This document shows, piece after piece, positions 46,702 to 55,860 of a stretch of DNA of 64,000 nucleotides. The notes below the pieces were generated by a model that worked only from the letters and a program-made list of their open reading frames with translations, was not told the DNA's origin and made no database searches. The position numbers and the translations under genes were made by a program. The DNA comes from CAVORB01 sp963698495 (GTDB lineage Bacteria; Pseudomonadota; Gammaproteobacteria; Chromatiales; Chromatiaceae), in contig CAVORB010000042.1 in the NCBI GenBank assembly GCA_963698495.1, positions 1-64,000 of the forward strand, written 5' to 3'. How positions within the stretch are numbered: position 1 is the stretch's first letter; every line of letters starts with the position of its first letter.

Positions 46702-48456
46702 ATGCGCTGGCTTAGAACCACCGGCACGCTGATTCTGGCGTTGCTCGCCGTCACGGAGGTGGGGGCGTTCAACTTCTCCCTCCCCTTTCCCGGCGGGTCG
46801 GACCGGGGAAATCAGCCCCCACCCGGACCGCTCCCCTGGCAGTTCAGACCCCAGGATCCGAACAACGCCCGCGGCGTTCCGCCCCGGTACCAGCCTCCCG
46901 GCTGGCAAGGACCGGGCCAGATGCCCGGTCAAACGCAGGGATTCCAGCCCGGACCCGGCTACCAACCCAGCGGCGTTTACCAACCGGGCTGGCCCGGCCA
47001 ATACGGGTCGCCTTACGGGCAACAACAAGGCCAGCACACCAGCCGCCCACCACGCCTGGAGATCGAGGTCTCCGATAACCAGCCGTATGTGCAAGAGAAC
47101 GTCCTGATCAAGCTGCGGGTGGTCAGCGACCGCAACCTGGACACCGCCACCCCCGAGTTCGCCACCAGCAACGACGTCCTGCTGCAGAAGCTGGAGGGAC
47201 CGAACGCCCGCTCGCGCACCGGCAGCGACGGCCAGCGCGAGATCGTCAACGAGTTCATCTATACGCTGACACCCCTGCGCGCGGGTGATTTGGAGCTGCC
47301 GAGCCTGACCGTTGTCGGCAATGAGTCGGGCAATGGTTACGGCTATGGCAGCCCGGGCGGCATCCGCTTCGAGGCCACCAGCCGCGATCCGGTGCTGCTG
47401 CAAGTGCGTCCGGCAATGGCCTCGGTGCGGCCTTGGCTGCCGCTGAAGGACCTGACCCTGAACGCTACCCTGGACGGCGGGGACGAGGTCGAGGAGGGAC
47501 AGCCCGTTACCCTGGTGCTCGAGCTGACGGCCACCGGCGCGACCGGCAGCCAGCTCCCAAGCCTGGAGCCCATGCTGCGCAACGCCGATTTCCGGGTCTA
47601 CCGCGAGCAGACCCTGACCGAAGGCAGCCTGTCGGCCGACGGACGCCGCCTGGAGGGAAAACGCACCGAGTACTTCACGCTGGTGCCGCGCTCGGGTGGC
47701 AAGCTGCAGTTGCCGGAGATCCGGCTCGCCTGGTGGAACGTGACCAGCGGCACCAAGGAGTACGCGGGCCTTCCCATCCGCACCCTCAAGGTCGAGGGGG
47801 AGAGCGGGCCCTTCGGGATGTCGCTGTCTGCCGACAGCGCGGGCGGCGGCGGGGTGAGCTGGTTCTGGCTGCCTTTGGTCGGCTTGGTCCTGTTGCTGCT
47901 CGGGTACTGGGGCGGTGTCTGGTACCAGGGCCGGGTGCCGGCGCGGGCGGACGTGAGTCCCCTCGCGGAGCGCCTGCGTTCGCGTCTACGCAGCACCAGA
48001 CAGACGACGATTGCCAAGATCGCGGACCTGGGCCGCCGTCTCGATCCCGCGCCGCTTCTCGGCGGGATCAAGCCGCGTCTGATCCGCGCCCTGCCGCCCT
48101 CGTCCCAGTTCCTGATGTGCGTCAGCGCGGCCGACAGGGAGAACGAGCCCGCTGCCTGGGCGGATCGCTTCCAGGAGACCACTTGCCGTCACCTGAACTT
48201 TGACGGCCAGACACCGCTGCCTGGCGTGACCGGGCGAATCCTGGCCCTGCGGCCGGCGGCGGACCCGGGGCAGGTACAGCGCCTGATGCAACAGCTGGAT
48301 GCCGCGCTCTATGGCAAGCAGGACATCGACTTCCGGCGCTGGAAGAAGCAGTTCCGTCAGCAAGTGGGGCGCAGCCGAGGGCTACGCCTGGGCAAGTCGA
48401 AACCCATGTTCCGCCGACCGTTGCTGCCGGCGCTCAACCCCCAATCCACGCGCTGA
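46702..48456 (+). CDS. batD: BatD-like exported beta-sandwich protein
   Basis: 584-aa protein with a signal peptide (TGTLILALLAVTEVGA), a Pro/Gly/Gln-rich low-complexity stretch (residues 35-115), repeated immunoglobulin-like beta-sandwich modules (LEIEVSDNQPYVQENVLIKLRV; VEEGQPVTLVLELTATG), a single membrane helix (WFWLPLVGLVLLLLGYW, near 395) and a cytoplasmic C-terminal region. This is the BatD/oxygen-tolerance protein layout. The ATG at 46702 has GGGAGGG six bases upstream. Last gene of the Bat operon. The N-terminal low-complexity insert is unusual for the family. Confidence 0.88.
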   Translation: MRWLRTTGTLILALLAVTEVGAFNFSLPFPGGSDRGNQPPPGPLPWQFRPQDPNNARGVPPRYQPPGWQGPGQMPGQTQGFQPGPGYQPSGVYQPGWPGQYGSPYGQQQGQHTSRPPRLEIEVSDNQPYVQENVLIKLRVVSDRNLDTATPEFATSNDVLLQKLEGPNARSRTGSDGQREIVNEFIYTLTPLRAGDLELPSLTVVGNESGNGYGYGSPGGIRFEATSRDPVLLQVRPAMASVRPWLPLKDLTLNATLDGGDEVEEGQPVTLVLELTATGATGSQLPSLEPMLRNADFRVYREQTLTEGSLSADGRRLEGKRTEYFTLVPRSGGKLQLPEIRLAWWNVTSGTKEYAGLPIRTLKVEGESGPFGMSLSADSAGGGGVSWFWLPLVGLVLLLLGYWGGVWYQGRVPARADVSPLAERLRSRLRSTRQTTIAKIADLGRRLDPAPLLGGIKPRLIRALPPSSQFLMCVSAADRENEPAAWADRFQETTCRHLNFDGQTPLPGVTGRILALRPAADPGQVQRLMQQLDAALYGKQDIDFRRWKKQFRQQVGRSRGLRLGKSKPMFRRPLLPALNPQSTR

Positions 48457-48496
48457 GGCGATCGCGGGAGGAGACGAGCGGCCACTGGCTGCCTTT

Positions 48497-48514
48497 CCCC
48501 GCCCGGAGGCGGGG
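48497..48514. terminator. Convergent hairpin between batD and the antitoxin-like gene
   Basis: Stem CCCCGCC/GGCGGGG with a CGGA loop, three bases before the end of the leftward gene and about 40 after batD. No T-run on either side; probably a weak shared terminator. Confidence 0.45.
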
Positions 48515-48517
48515 CGG

Positions 48518-48940
48518 TCAACCGCTGCGTTGGCTGTACTCGGACTTCGAGCCGGTCATGTCCCACGCGAAGGTGCAGTCGAGATGGGACAGCACCGAGA
48601 CCATTCCGCTCTCGCCCTCCTCCACCATGACGGCGATCGGGGCCTTGCGCCCGAATTGCCGGTTGCCCCGCTTCACCCACAGATCGCGCATCTCGGGATT
48701 GCGCGGAAAATAGGTATGCAGGGCCTCCTCGATGCGCATCAGGTAGGCGATGCGACGGTTCACGGTCGGATCGTCCGGGAACGGCTCTTCGTCGCGAAAG
48801 CGGGCGATCGCCCGAATCTTGACCGAGTCGGGAAGGCAGAGGATGGCGGCGATGTCCCGCGCCGAGAGGTCCCAGCCTTCCAGGAGGCTCATGGTCCGTC
48901 TGGTCAGCAGGAGACGTTCGTCCATTGTCAGTTCAGTCAT
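48518..48940 (-). CDS. Xre/MbcA/ParS-type toxin-binding-domain protein (orphan)
   Basis: 140-aa protein. Its first half is an HTH-like bundle (LLLTRRTMSLLEGWDLSARDIAAILCLP), and the second half matches the antitoxin C-terminal domain called Xre/MbcA/ParS-like (FPDDPTVNRRIAYLMRIEEALHTYFP, VKRGNRQFGRKAPIAVMVEEG). Such proteins are usually antitoxins to a RES-domain toxin encoded next to them. No RES gene is adjacent here: the neighbours are batD and spoT. It may be a lone regulator. The ATG at 48940 is one of two close candidates (the other at 48925) and neither has a strong Shine-Dalgarno. Confidence 0.75.
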   Translation of the reverse strand: MTELTMDERLLLTRRTMSLLEGWDLSARDIAAILCLPDSVKIRAIARFRDEEPFPDDPTVNRRIAYLMRIEEALHTYFPRNPEMRDLWVKRGNRQFGRKAPIAVMVEEGESGMVSVLSHLDCTFAWDMTGSKSEYSQRSG

Positions 48941-49034
48941 GTCCGGTACCGCTTGAGATGAGTCTTTCGGGGCCTGCCACGTGTACAGGCAAGATTCAAG
49001 AAACTGAGGCCGGCGCCCGGAATTGCAACCGCGC

Positions 49035-51212
49035 TCAGCGCCCGATGCGGCTGATCCGCACGACCAGCGGGATCTGTCGCAGGCGACGCATGATGCGCGC
49101 AAGGTGACGCCGCCCACGGACCGAGATGAGAAAGTCGAGGGTGCTCGTCAAACCGTCCTTGTCCCGCGACTGCACGTTTTCGATGTTGGAGCCCTGTTCC
49201 GCGATCGCCGCCGCCACCGTGGCCAGCGCGCCGCGCCGGTTTCCCACCTCGACCCGGATCTCGGTGGAGAAATCGGCGTTGCCGTCGCTGGCCCAGTCGA
49301 CGTCCAGCCACTTGTCCCTCTGGCTGTGGAAGTTGCCCAGATTGCGGCATCCCTGACGGTGCACCACGATGCCCTTGCCAGGGCTGAACAGACCTCCGAT
49401 GTCGTCCCCCGGGATCGGCCGGCAGCAGCGTGCATAGGTGACCACCATTCCCTCGGTGCCCTTGATCGAGAGCCGGTGGTGATGCTCGTCCTCGCGGCCG
49501 GCCTCCGCGCCCGCGCCTTCGTCCGAAAGCAGCCGGCGCGCCACGAGCGCCGGCATTCGGTTGCCGAGTCCGACATCCACGAGCAGGGAGCCGAGGCCGT
49601 CGAGCCTCGCCTCCGCCAGATACGACGTCAGCCGTTCCGGCGCCAAGCGGTCCAGGTCGAGGCCGAAGTCGCTCAGCTCCGCGTCGAGCAGGCGCCGGCC
49701 GAGGGCCTCCGCCTCCTTGCGCTGGAGGTTCTTGAGATAGGAGCGCACGTTCGCGCGCGCCTTGCCGGTGACCACGAAGTTCAGCCAGGCGGCGTTCGGC
49801 ACGGCCCCCGGGGCGTTGATGATCTCCACCGTCTGCCCGCTGTGGAGCACCGTGCGCAGGGGCGCCAGGCGGCGCTCAATGCGGGCCGCGACGCAGGTGT
49901 TGCCGACGTCCGAGTGAATGGCGTAGGCGAAGTCCACCACCGTCGCGCCCCTGGGCAGCACCATGATCTGGCCGCGAGGCGTGAAGACATAGACCTCGTC
50001 GGGGAACAGATCGACCTTGACGTGCTCCAGAAACTCCACCGAGTCCCCCGCGCCGCGCTGCATCTCCAGCAGATTCTGCAGCCAGTCCGCCGCGAGGGCT
50101 TGCGGGTTGCCGTCGTCATCGGCCCCCGACTTGTACATCCAATGGGCGGCGATGCCCGCCTCGGCGACGCGGTGCATGTCCTCGGTGCGGACCTGAATCT
50201 CGATCGGGAGCCCCTGAGGACCGACCAGGACGGTGTGCAAGGACTGATAGCCGTTTGACTTGGGGATGGCGATGTAGTCCTTGAAGCGACCGGGGAGGGG
50301 CTTGTAGAGATTGTGCACCTGGCCGAGGACGCGATAACAGGTATCCACCCGGTCGACGATCGCGCGAAACGCGAACACGTCCACCACCTCCGTGAACGAG
50401 CGCTTCTTGTCGCGCATCTTGCGGTATATGCCGTAGAGATGCTTCTGGCGACCCACCACCTGACCGTCGATGCCTTCCTGGCGCAGGCGTTGACGCAGCG
50501 CATGCTCCACAGTCGCGACCAGCTCGGAGCGGGCCCCGCGGGCGCGTTTCAGCGCGCGCTCCAGAATGGCGTGCCGCCAGGGCCAGTAATGGCTGAAGCC
50601 GAGCTCCTCGAGCTCCAGACGCAGGCCATAGATCCCAAGGCGGTTGGCGATCGGGGCGTAGATCTCGAGCGTCTCCCGCGAGACGCGCCGGCACTTCTCG
50701 GGCGCCATGACCCCGAGGGTGCGCATGTTATGAAGCCGGTCGGCGAGCTTGATCAGGATGACCCGGATGTCCTTGGTCATGGCCAGCAGCATCTTGCGGA
50801 AGCTGGCGGCCTGGGCCTCGGCGCGCGACTTGAAGTCGATCTGGGTAAGCTTGCTTACCCCGTCGACCAGCTCGGCGATCTCCTGATCGAACGCGAGCGC
50901 GAGCTGCTCCTTGGCCGTCGGGGTATCTTCGATGACGTCGTGCAGCAGCGCCGCCATGAGGCACTTGTGGTCCATCCGCATCTCGGCCAGGATGCGCGCC
51001 ACCGCGATGGGATGGTAGATGTAGGGCTCGCCGGACTTGCGCCGCTGGCCCTCATGGGCCTCCGCGCCGAAAATATAGGCGCGGTAGACCTCGCGGATCT
51101 GGTCGTCGGTGAGATAGGACTCGAGAAAGGCGCAGAGGTCGCTGATCAGGTAGCGAGGCAGGTCCGCCGCGTCGGATGCCAGGGCCGGGTATACGGATGC
51201 GGGTGTTGACAC
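49035..51212 (-). CDS. spoT: Bifunctional (p)ppGpp synthetase/hydrolase
   Basis: 725-aa stringent-response enzyme that makes and degrades (p)ppGpp. The HD hydrolase motif HDVIEDT is at residues 91-97, so hydrolysis is retained. The synthetase motif RFKDYIAIPKSNGYQSLHT follows, then the TGS domain (FTPRGQIMVLPRGATVVDFAYAIHS), a zinc-finger-like part with CCRPIPGDDI, and a C-terminal ACT domain. Start is GTG at 51212 with a weak GAGAG. It lies 77 bp after rpoZ, the order found in most gammaproteobacteria. Transcription of the rpoZ-spoT-type operon would tie RNA polymerase composition to alarmone control. Confidence 0.95.
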   Translation of the reverse strand: MSTPASVYPALASDAADLPRYLISDLCAFLESYLTDDQIREVYRAYIFGAEAHEGQRRKSGEPYIYHPIAVARILAEMRMDHKCLMAALLHDVIEDTPTAKEQLALAFDQEIAELVDGVSKLTQIDFKSRAEAQAASFRKMLLAMTKDIRVILIKLADRLHNMRTLGVMAPEKCRRVSRETLEIYAPIANRLGIYGLRLELEELGFSHYWPWRHAILERALKRARGARSELVATVEHALRQRLRQEGIDGQVVGRQKHLYGIYRKMRDKKRSFTEVVDVFAFRAIVDRVDTCYRVLGQVHNLYKPLPGRFKDYIAIPKSNGYQSLHTVLVGPQGLPIEIQVRTEDMHRVAEAGIAAHWMYKSGADDDGNPQALAADWLQNLLEMQRGAGDSVEFLEHVKVDLFPDEVYVFTPRGQIMVLPRGATVVDFAYAIHSDVGNTCVAARIERRLAPLRTVLHSGQTVEIINAPGAVPNAAWLNFVVTGKARANVRSYLKNLQRKEAEALGRRLLDAELSDFGLDLDRLAPERLTSYLAEARLDGLGSLLVDVGLGNRMPALVARRLLSDEGAGAEAGREDEHHHRLSIKGTEGMVVTYARCCRPIPGDDIGGLFSPGKGIVVHRQGCRNLGNFHSQRDKWLDVDWASDGNADFSTEIRVEVGNRRGALATVAAAIAEQGSNIENVQSRDKDGLTSTLDFLISVRGRRHLARIMRRLRQIPLVVRISRIGR

Positions 51213-51289
51213 GCCAGTATCTCTCAGGGCGGTCGCGTCCGCCCGTCCGGCGCCCTCTCCCCGGGAGAGCCTCTCAGCATTGACGGCGC

Positions 51290-51577
51290 CTATTCACGGG
51301 AGTCTGCGCGCAGGTCGGCTGCCAGCTCCTCCGCCAATGCCTGCTCCAGCGCCTTGGTCGCATCCTCCTCTTCCACGACCTGCTCCTCGAGCACCTCGTC
51401 GCTGAGTACACCGGCCGCCACCTCTCGCAAGGCCATGACCGTGGGCTTGTCGTTTTGCCAGGGCAACAGGGGCTCCACGCCTCCCGCCAGCTGCCGCGCC
51501 CGCCGCGTGGCGAGCAGGACCAGGTCGAAACGATTGTCCACGTGATCGAGGCAGTCCTCGACGGTAATTCGTGCCAT
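51290..51577 (-). CDS. rpoZ: RNA polymerase omega subunit
   Basis: 95-aa omega, which stabilises beta-prime and forms part of a ppGpp site. MARITVEDCLDHVDNRFDLVLLATRRARQL and the KPTVMALREVAAG segment are family-typical. The C terminus is an acidic helical tail. A GGAGAG lies upstream of the ATG at 51577. Placed between gmk and spoT, the classic order. Confidence 0.95.
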   Translation of the reverse strand: MARITVEDCLDHVDNRFDLVLLATRRARQLAGGVEPLLPWQNDKPTVMALREVAAGVLSDEVLEEQVVEEEDATKALEQALAEELAADLRADSRE

Positions 51578-51730
51578 GTCGATTAACTCTCCAGGAAAAA
51601 TCAGGGCGGCGATCGCAGCGGGGTGCGCGATGCCGCGGTGCGCAAAAAGCTGATCATCGGGGGAACCCATGCCCTGCGGACCCGCTGCCCCGCGCCTGCC
51701 CCGCCGAACAGCCTCCGCCTATGGAAAACG

Positions 51731-51749
51731 GCTAACTTTTTAGGTTAGC
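51731..51749. promoter_or_regulatory. Inverted repeat between gmk and rpoZ
   Basis: GCTAAC/GTTAGC arms separated by TTTTTAG, in an otherwise GC-rich 240-bp spacer. On the leftward strand the second arm is followed by CCGTTTTCC, so it could be a weak terminator for gmk or an operator for rpoZ; I cannot decide. Confidence 0.4.
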
Positions 51750-51816
51750 AGAACTCCCCTGGACCCGCGAGCCGCAAAGATCGGATTTCGCGGCACCTTG
51801 GGCGCGACTACTCAGT

Positions 51817-52458
51817 CTACCCGCCATCTCCGAGCAACCGAGGCAACGCCGCGGCGAGCCGCTCCTCGGCCCGCGCGCGCCGCAGGCGCTCGGCGCGGAC
51901 CACGCTGGATAGATCGTCCAGGGCGACGTCGAAGACATCATTCACCACCAGGTAGTCGTACTCCCCGTAATGCGCCATCTCTTCCCGCGCCTTGGCCATG
52001 CGACGGGCGATGATCTGATCGTCGTCCTGACCGCGGCCGCGCAGCCGGGATTCCAGTGCGGACGCCGAGGGCGGCAGAATGAACAGGGAGACGGCGGCCG
52101 GGATGCGCGTCCTCACCTGACGGGCGCCCTGCCAGTCGATTTCGAGGACGAGATCGCGGCCCGCGGCCAGGTCCGCCCGCACGCTCGCCTCGGCGGTTCC
52201 GTAGTGATTGCCGAAGACCTCGGCATGCTCCAGGAAGGCCGACTCCTTTGCCATCTCGAGAAACCTGCGCTGCTCGACGAAATGGTAGTGCACGCCGTCG
52301 AGTTCACCGGCCCTGGGGGGGCGCGTGGTGTAAGAGATGGCCAAACCCAAGCCCGGGTCACGCTCCAGTAGCGCCTTGACCAGGCTGGTCTTGCCCGCAC
52401 CGGAAGGCGCGGAGACGATGAGCAGGATGCCACCGCCCGCAGATAGATTGGGTCTCAT
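51817..52458 (-). CDS. gmk: Guanylate kinase
   Basis: 213-aa enzyme phosphorylating GMP to GDP. P-loop SAPSGAGKTS is at residues 16-25, the GMP-binding SYTTRPPRAGELDG and YHFV follow, and LEIDWQGARQV completes the signature. The ATG overlaps the yicC stop by four bases. Normal length. Guanylate supply feeds GTP and hence (p)ppGpp, which fits the neighbourhood of spoT. Confidence 0.96.
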   Translation of the reverse strand: MRPNLSAGGGILLIVSAPSGAGKTSLVKALLERDPGLGLAISYTTRPPRAGELDGVHYHFVEQRRFLEMAKESAFLEHAEVFGNHYGTAEASVRADLAAGRDLVLEIDWQGARQVRTRIPAAVSLFILPPSASALESRLRGRGQDDDQIIARRMAKAREEMAHYGEYDYLVVNDVFDVALDDLSSVVRAERLRRARAEERLAAALPRLLGDGG

Positions 52459-53321
52459 TCGATGTTCTGCACCTGCTCGCGCATCTGCTCGATCAGGACC
52501 TTCATTTCCACCGCCAGGCGCGTGACCTGCACATCCGAGGACTTGGATCCCAGGGTGTTCGCCTCCCGATTGAGCTCCTGCATCAGGAAATCCAACCGGC
52601 GTCCCACGGGCTCGCGGCTCTCGAGCACGGACAGCACCTCTCGCACGTGGGACTGCATGCGGTCCATCTCTTCGTCCACGTCCAAGCGCTGCGCCAACAG
52701 CGCCAGCTCCTGCTCCAATCGATTCGGGTCCAGCTCGGCGCGGACCTCCTCGAGCCGCCCGAGGATGCGCTGGCGGACCTCCGCCATCACCTGGGGCATG
52801 CGTGCGCTGACCTCGGTCACCGAGGCGGCAAGACGCTGACAGCGATCGCGGATCATCTCCGCCAGGCGCGCCCCCTCGCGCTCCCGGGTTGCGATCAGGG
52901 TCGCGAGCGCCGTATCGAGGAGATCAAGGGCCCGTTGTCCCAGGGCGCCGAGGTCGCGCTCCTCTTCCTGCAGGACGCCCGGCCACCGCAGAAGATCGAA
53001 GGGATCCGGCTCGCCCGCGCGTCCCACCATCGACGCCACGTCCGCGCCCGCTGCGAGAATCTGCTCCAGATAGCGCCGATTGATGCATAGCCTACCCGCG
53101 CCCCCACTGGTCGGCGCATAGCGCAGGGTGCAGTCGAGCTTGCCGCGGCCGAGGCGCGCGGCCAGCCGCTCGCGCACGGCGGACTCCAGGGATCGTAGCT
53201 CCTCTGGTAGGCGCACGAAGGCCTCGAGAAAGCGGTGGTTGACCGAACGCAGCTCCCAGGTCAACTCCTCCTCATCGCCCTGCCGGGACTCACGGGCGAA
53301 GGCGGTCATGCTCTTGGTCAT
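52455..53321 (-). CDS. yicC: YicC-family endoribonuclease
   Basis: 288-aa protein of the YicC family, members of which are reported to be endoribonucleases that cleave structured RNA. The N terminus MTKSMTAFAR and the later SVNHRFLE plus the C-terminal acidic EELDRMQSHV-type helix and the end motif FLMQELNREANTLGSKS are diagnostic. The ATG at 53321 has GGGG upstream at good spacing; an ATG four codons earlier is possible. It is divergent from the kinase with 88 bp between starts. Confidence 0.92.
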   Translation of the reverse strand: MTKSMTAFARESRQGDEEELTWELRSVNHRFLEAFVRLPEELRSLESAVRERLAARLGRGKLDCTLRYAPTSGGAGRLCINRRYLEQILAAGADVASMVGRAGEPDPFDLLRWPGVLQEEERDLGALGQRALDLLDTALATLIATREREGARLAEMIRDRCQRLAASVTEVSARMPQVMAEVRQRILGRLEEVRAELDPNRLEQELALLAQRLDVDEEMDRMQSHVREVLSVLESREPVGRRLDFLMQELNREANTLGSKSSDVQVTRLAVEMKVLIEQMREQVQNIE

Positions 53322-53409
53322 CAAATACCCCATTCAAGGCGTTGCGAGGGCGAAATGCGAGGCGCTTCTCACGACAGCTCCCGGCGTCCGGGTATCATAC
53401 TCCACGCTT

Positions 53410-54381
53410 ATGTTTCCAGCCCCCGCAAGAGACCCCGCACCCATGGCCAGCGGCCGCGACACCTTACCCGTCGGGACCGTGATCGACCACTACCGCATTA
53501 CCCGGGCGCTGAGCAAGGGCGGATTCAGCCTGATCTACCTGGCGGTGGAGGAGGAAACCGGTGACGAGGTAGTGATCAAGGAGTACATCCCCAAGAAGCT
53601 CGCCCGTCGCGATTCCTCGCTGCGGCTCGTCCCGGTGGACGACAGGCAGGCCGAGCGGGTGTTCCGCGGCCGCAGGCTGTTCTTCCAGGAGGCCAAGGCG
53701 CTGGCCTCGCTGCAACATCCGAATATCGTGCGCGTGTCGGGCTTCTTTCTCGCCAACAATACCGCCTATCTGGTCATGCAGTACGAGCGTGGCAAAAATC
53801 TCGGCAGCTACGTGCACGAGCGCAAGGGCGGACTGAGCACCGCGTTTATCTTCCAGGTGTTTCTGCCCGTTCTCGACGCCCTGACGCTGGTTCATTCACG
53901 CGACCTGCTGCACCTCGACGTCAAGCCGGGAAACATCCACCTGCGCCACGGCAACGATCCCTTGCTGCTCGACTTCGGGGCTGTCCACGCCCTGTCCCAC
54001 GGCCATACGCCGAGAGGACAGGTGATCACGGCCGGTTACTCGCCCGTGGAGCAGTATTACCGCAGCGGCCAAATCGGCCCCTGGACCGATGTCTACGCGG
54101 TGGGCGCGAGCATCCGCACCTGCATTGAGGGCAAGACGCCGCCAGCGTCCATCGACCGCCGCACCAAGGACACGCTGGTACCCGCCAAGCGCCAGTTCCG
54201 CGACCGCTACCCCGCATTCCTGCTCGAGGCCGTCGATTGGGCAATGGAGATGGACCCGACGCGTCGCCCCCGCGAGGCGGGTGAACTGCTCAACGAGCTG
54301 CGAAAACATGTGGCTGACGTTCCTTCGAGCCGCTTCTCGGAGTTCTCGCAATTCGATTCGCAGTCGGCCTTCACCGACTGA
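53410..54381 (+). CDS. Eukaryotic-like Ser/Thr protein kinase
   Basis: 323-aa cytoplasmic kinase without a membrane segment. The glycine loop is SKGGFSLIY, the catalytic lysine is in VVIKEY, the catalytic loop reads HLDVKPGNI (His-Leu-Asp in place of His-Arg-Asp), DFG is in LLLDFGAVH, and the activation segment ends in AGYSPVEQY. The loss of the HRD arginine is common in kinases that need no activation-loop phosphorylation, so activity is plausible. An ATG 11 codons later (53443) is the alternative start. TATCATACT just upstream could be its -10. It sits between yicC and rph; targets are unknown. Confidence 0.88.
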   Translation: MFPAPARDPAPMASGRDTLPVGTVIDHYRITRALSKGGFSLIYLAVEEETGDEVVIKEYIPKKLARRDSSLRLVPVDDRQAERVFRGRRLFFQEAKALASLQHPNIVRVSGFFLANNTAYLVMQYERGKNLGSYVHERKGGLSTAFIFQVFLPVLDALTLVHSRDLLHLDVKPGNIHLRHGNDPLLLDFGAVHALSHGHTPRGQVITAGYSPVEQYYRSGQIGPWTDVYAVGASIRTCIEGKTPPASIDRRTKDTLVPAKRQFRDRYPAFLLEAVDWAMEMDPTRRPREAGELLNELRKHVADVPSSRFSEFSQFDSQSAFTD

Positions 54382-54464
54382 CGACCGGGCGCTGGCCGGC
54401 GGATTTGACGTCGCTCCCATCGACGCCGAAGATGTGCGCCCACAGCAATCACCGACGAGCCGAC

Positions 54465-55181
54465 ATGCGACCATCCCTGCGCCGTCCAGACCAGATGCGC
54501 CCCCTGCGCTTCATCCGTGGCTTCACGCGTCATGCCGAGGGCTCCGTCCTCGTCGAGTTCGGCGACACCCGCGTCCTGTGCAACGCCACGGTCGAGGAGC
54601 GGGTGCCTCACTTTCTCAAAGGCCGCAAGAGCGGCTGGATCACCGCCGAGTACGGCATGCTCCCGCGCTCGACCGGCGAGCGCACCCCGCGCGAGGCTGC
54701 CCGCGGCAGGCAGGGAGGCAGAACCCTGGAGATTCAGCGCCTGATCGGTCGCTCCCTGCGCGCCGCCGCCAACCTGACGCTGCTCGGCGAGCGCACCATC
54801 ACCCTGGACTGCGACGTCATCCAGGCCGACGGCGGGACCCGCACGGCCTCGATCGCGGGCGCCTGGGTGGCGTTGCACGACGCGGTGCAGGGTTTGATTC
54901 GACACGGTCAGGTCGAGAGCGATCCCCTGACCGCACAGATCGCCGCCGTGTCCGTGGGCATCCACCACGGCGAGCCGGTGCTGGACCTGGACTACGCCGA
55001 GGACTCCAGCGCCGAGACCGACATGAACGTGGTCATGGACGCGAGCGGGCGCTTCGTGGAGGTCCAAGGGACCGCGGAGGGAAACGCCTTCAGCCGCGCC
55101 GACATGGACGCCATGCTCGACCTGGCGGTGGCCGGCATCGGCGAAATACTCGCCGCCCAGCGCGCCGCCCTGGCGCAATGA
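54465..55181 (+). CDS. rph: Ribonuclease PH
   Basis: 238-aa phosphorolytic 3'-5' exoribonuclease trimming tRNA 3' ends. RPDQMRPLRFIRGFTRHAEGSVLVEFGDTRVLCNATVEE is the N-terminal signature, followed by EYGMLPRSTGERTPREA, the phosphate-binding loop, and DCDVIQADGGTRTASI near the C-terminal half. Normal length. Preceded by 83 bp after the kinase, and followed by rdgB, the usual pairing. Confidence 0.96.
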   Translation: MRPSLRRPDQMRPLRFIRGFTRHAEGSVLVEFGDTRVLCNATVEERVPHFLKGRKSGWITAEYGMLPRSTGERTPREAARGRQGGRTLEIQRLIGRSLRAAANLTLLGERTITLDCDVIQADGGTRTASIAGAWVALHDAVQGLIRHGQVESDPLTAQIAAVSVGIHHGEPVLDLDYAEDSSAETDMNVVMDASGRFVEVQGTAEGNAFSRADMDAMLDLAVAGIGEILAAQRAALAQ

Positions 55182-55237
55182 CGGCTTCTTGACCGCGATC
55201 GCCACCGTGCGATGAAGTCTTGCGGAGAAACAACGCC

Positions 55238-55852
55238 ATGAGCGGAGCACACAGAGGCGAGTCGATCGTGCTCGCCAGCAATAACGCCGGCAAGGTGCGG
55301 GAGATCAACCAGTTGCTGCTCGACGAGCGCATACGGGTCATCCCGCAAGGGGAGTTCCAGGTTCCCGAGGCGGAGGAAACCGGGCTCAGCTTCGTGGAAA
55401 ACGCAATCCTCAAGGCGCGCAATGCCGCGCAGCACAGCGGACTGCCCGCCATCGCCGACGACTCCGGAATAGAGGTGGACGCCCTGCGGGGAGCACCCGG
55501 CATTTACTCCGCCCGTTATGCCGGTCAAGGGGCATCCGACCGGGAGAACCTGGAACGGTTGCTCGCCGACCTCGGGGACATCCCCGAGGCCGAGCGCACC
55601 GCCCGCTTTCAATGCCTCATGGTCTACATGCGCCACGCCGCGGACCCCACCCCCCTGATCTGCCAAGGGACCTGGGAGGGGCGCGTGCTGTTCGAGCCCC
55701 GCGGCGAGAACGGCTTCGGCTACGATCCGGTGTTCTTCGTGCCGACCCACGACTGCAGTGCGGCCGAGCTCGACTCCAGCACCAAGAATAGCCTCAGTCA
55801 CCGGGGGCAGGCCCTGACCAAGCTGGTTCGCCACCTCCGCGGCGAGGACTGA
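55238..55852 (+). CDS. rdgB: XTP/dITP diphosphatase
   Basis: 204-aa house-cleaning NTPase that hydrolyses non-canonical ITP, dITP and XTP to monophosphates. IVLASNNAGKVREI, then FVENAILKARNAA, ADDSGIEVDAL, GENGFGYDPVF and the final SHRGQAL motif are all present. The ATG at 55238 has GGAG about ten bases upstream; six codons of upstream frame are disfavoured. Follows rph by 56 bp. Confidence 0.95.
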   Translation: MSGAHRGESIVLASNNAGKVREINQLLLDERIRVIPQGEFQVPEAEETGLSFVENAILKARNAAQHSGLPAIADDSGIEVDALRGAPGIYSARYAGQGASDRENLERLLADLGDIPEAERTARFQCLMVYMRHAADPTPLICQGTWEGRVLFEPRGENGFGYDPVFFVPTHDCSAAELDSSTKNSLSHRGQALTKLVRHLRGED

Positions 55853-55860
55853 CGCGCGCC

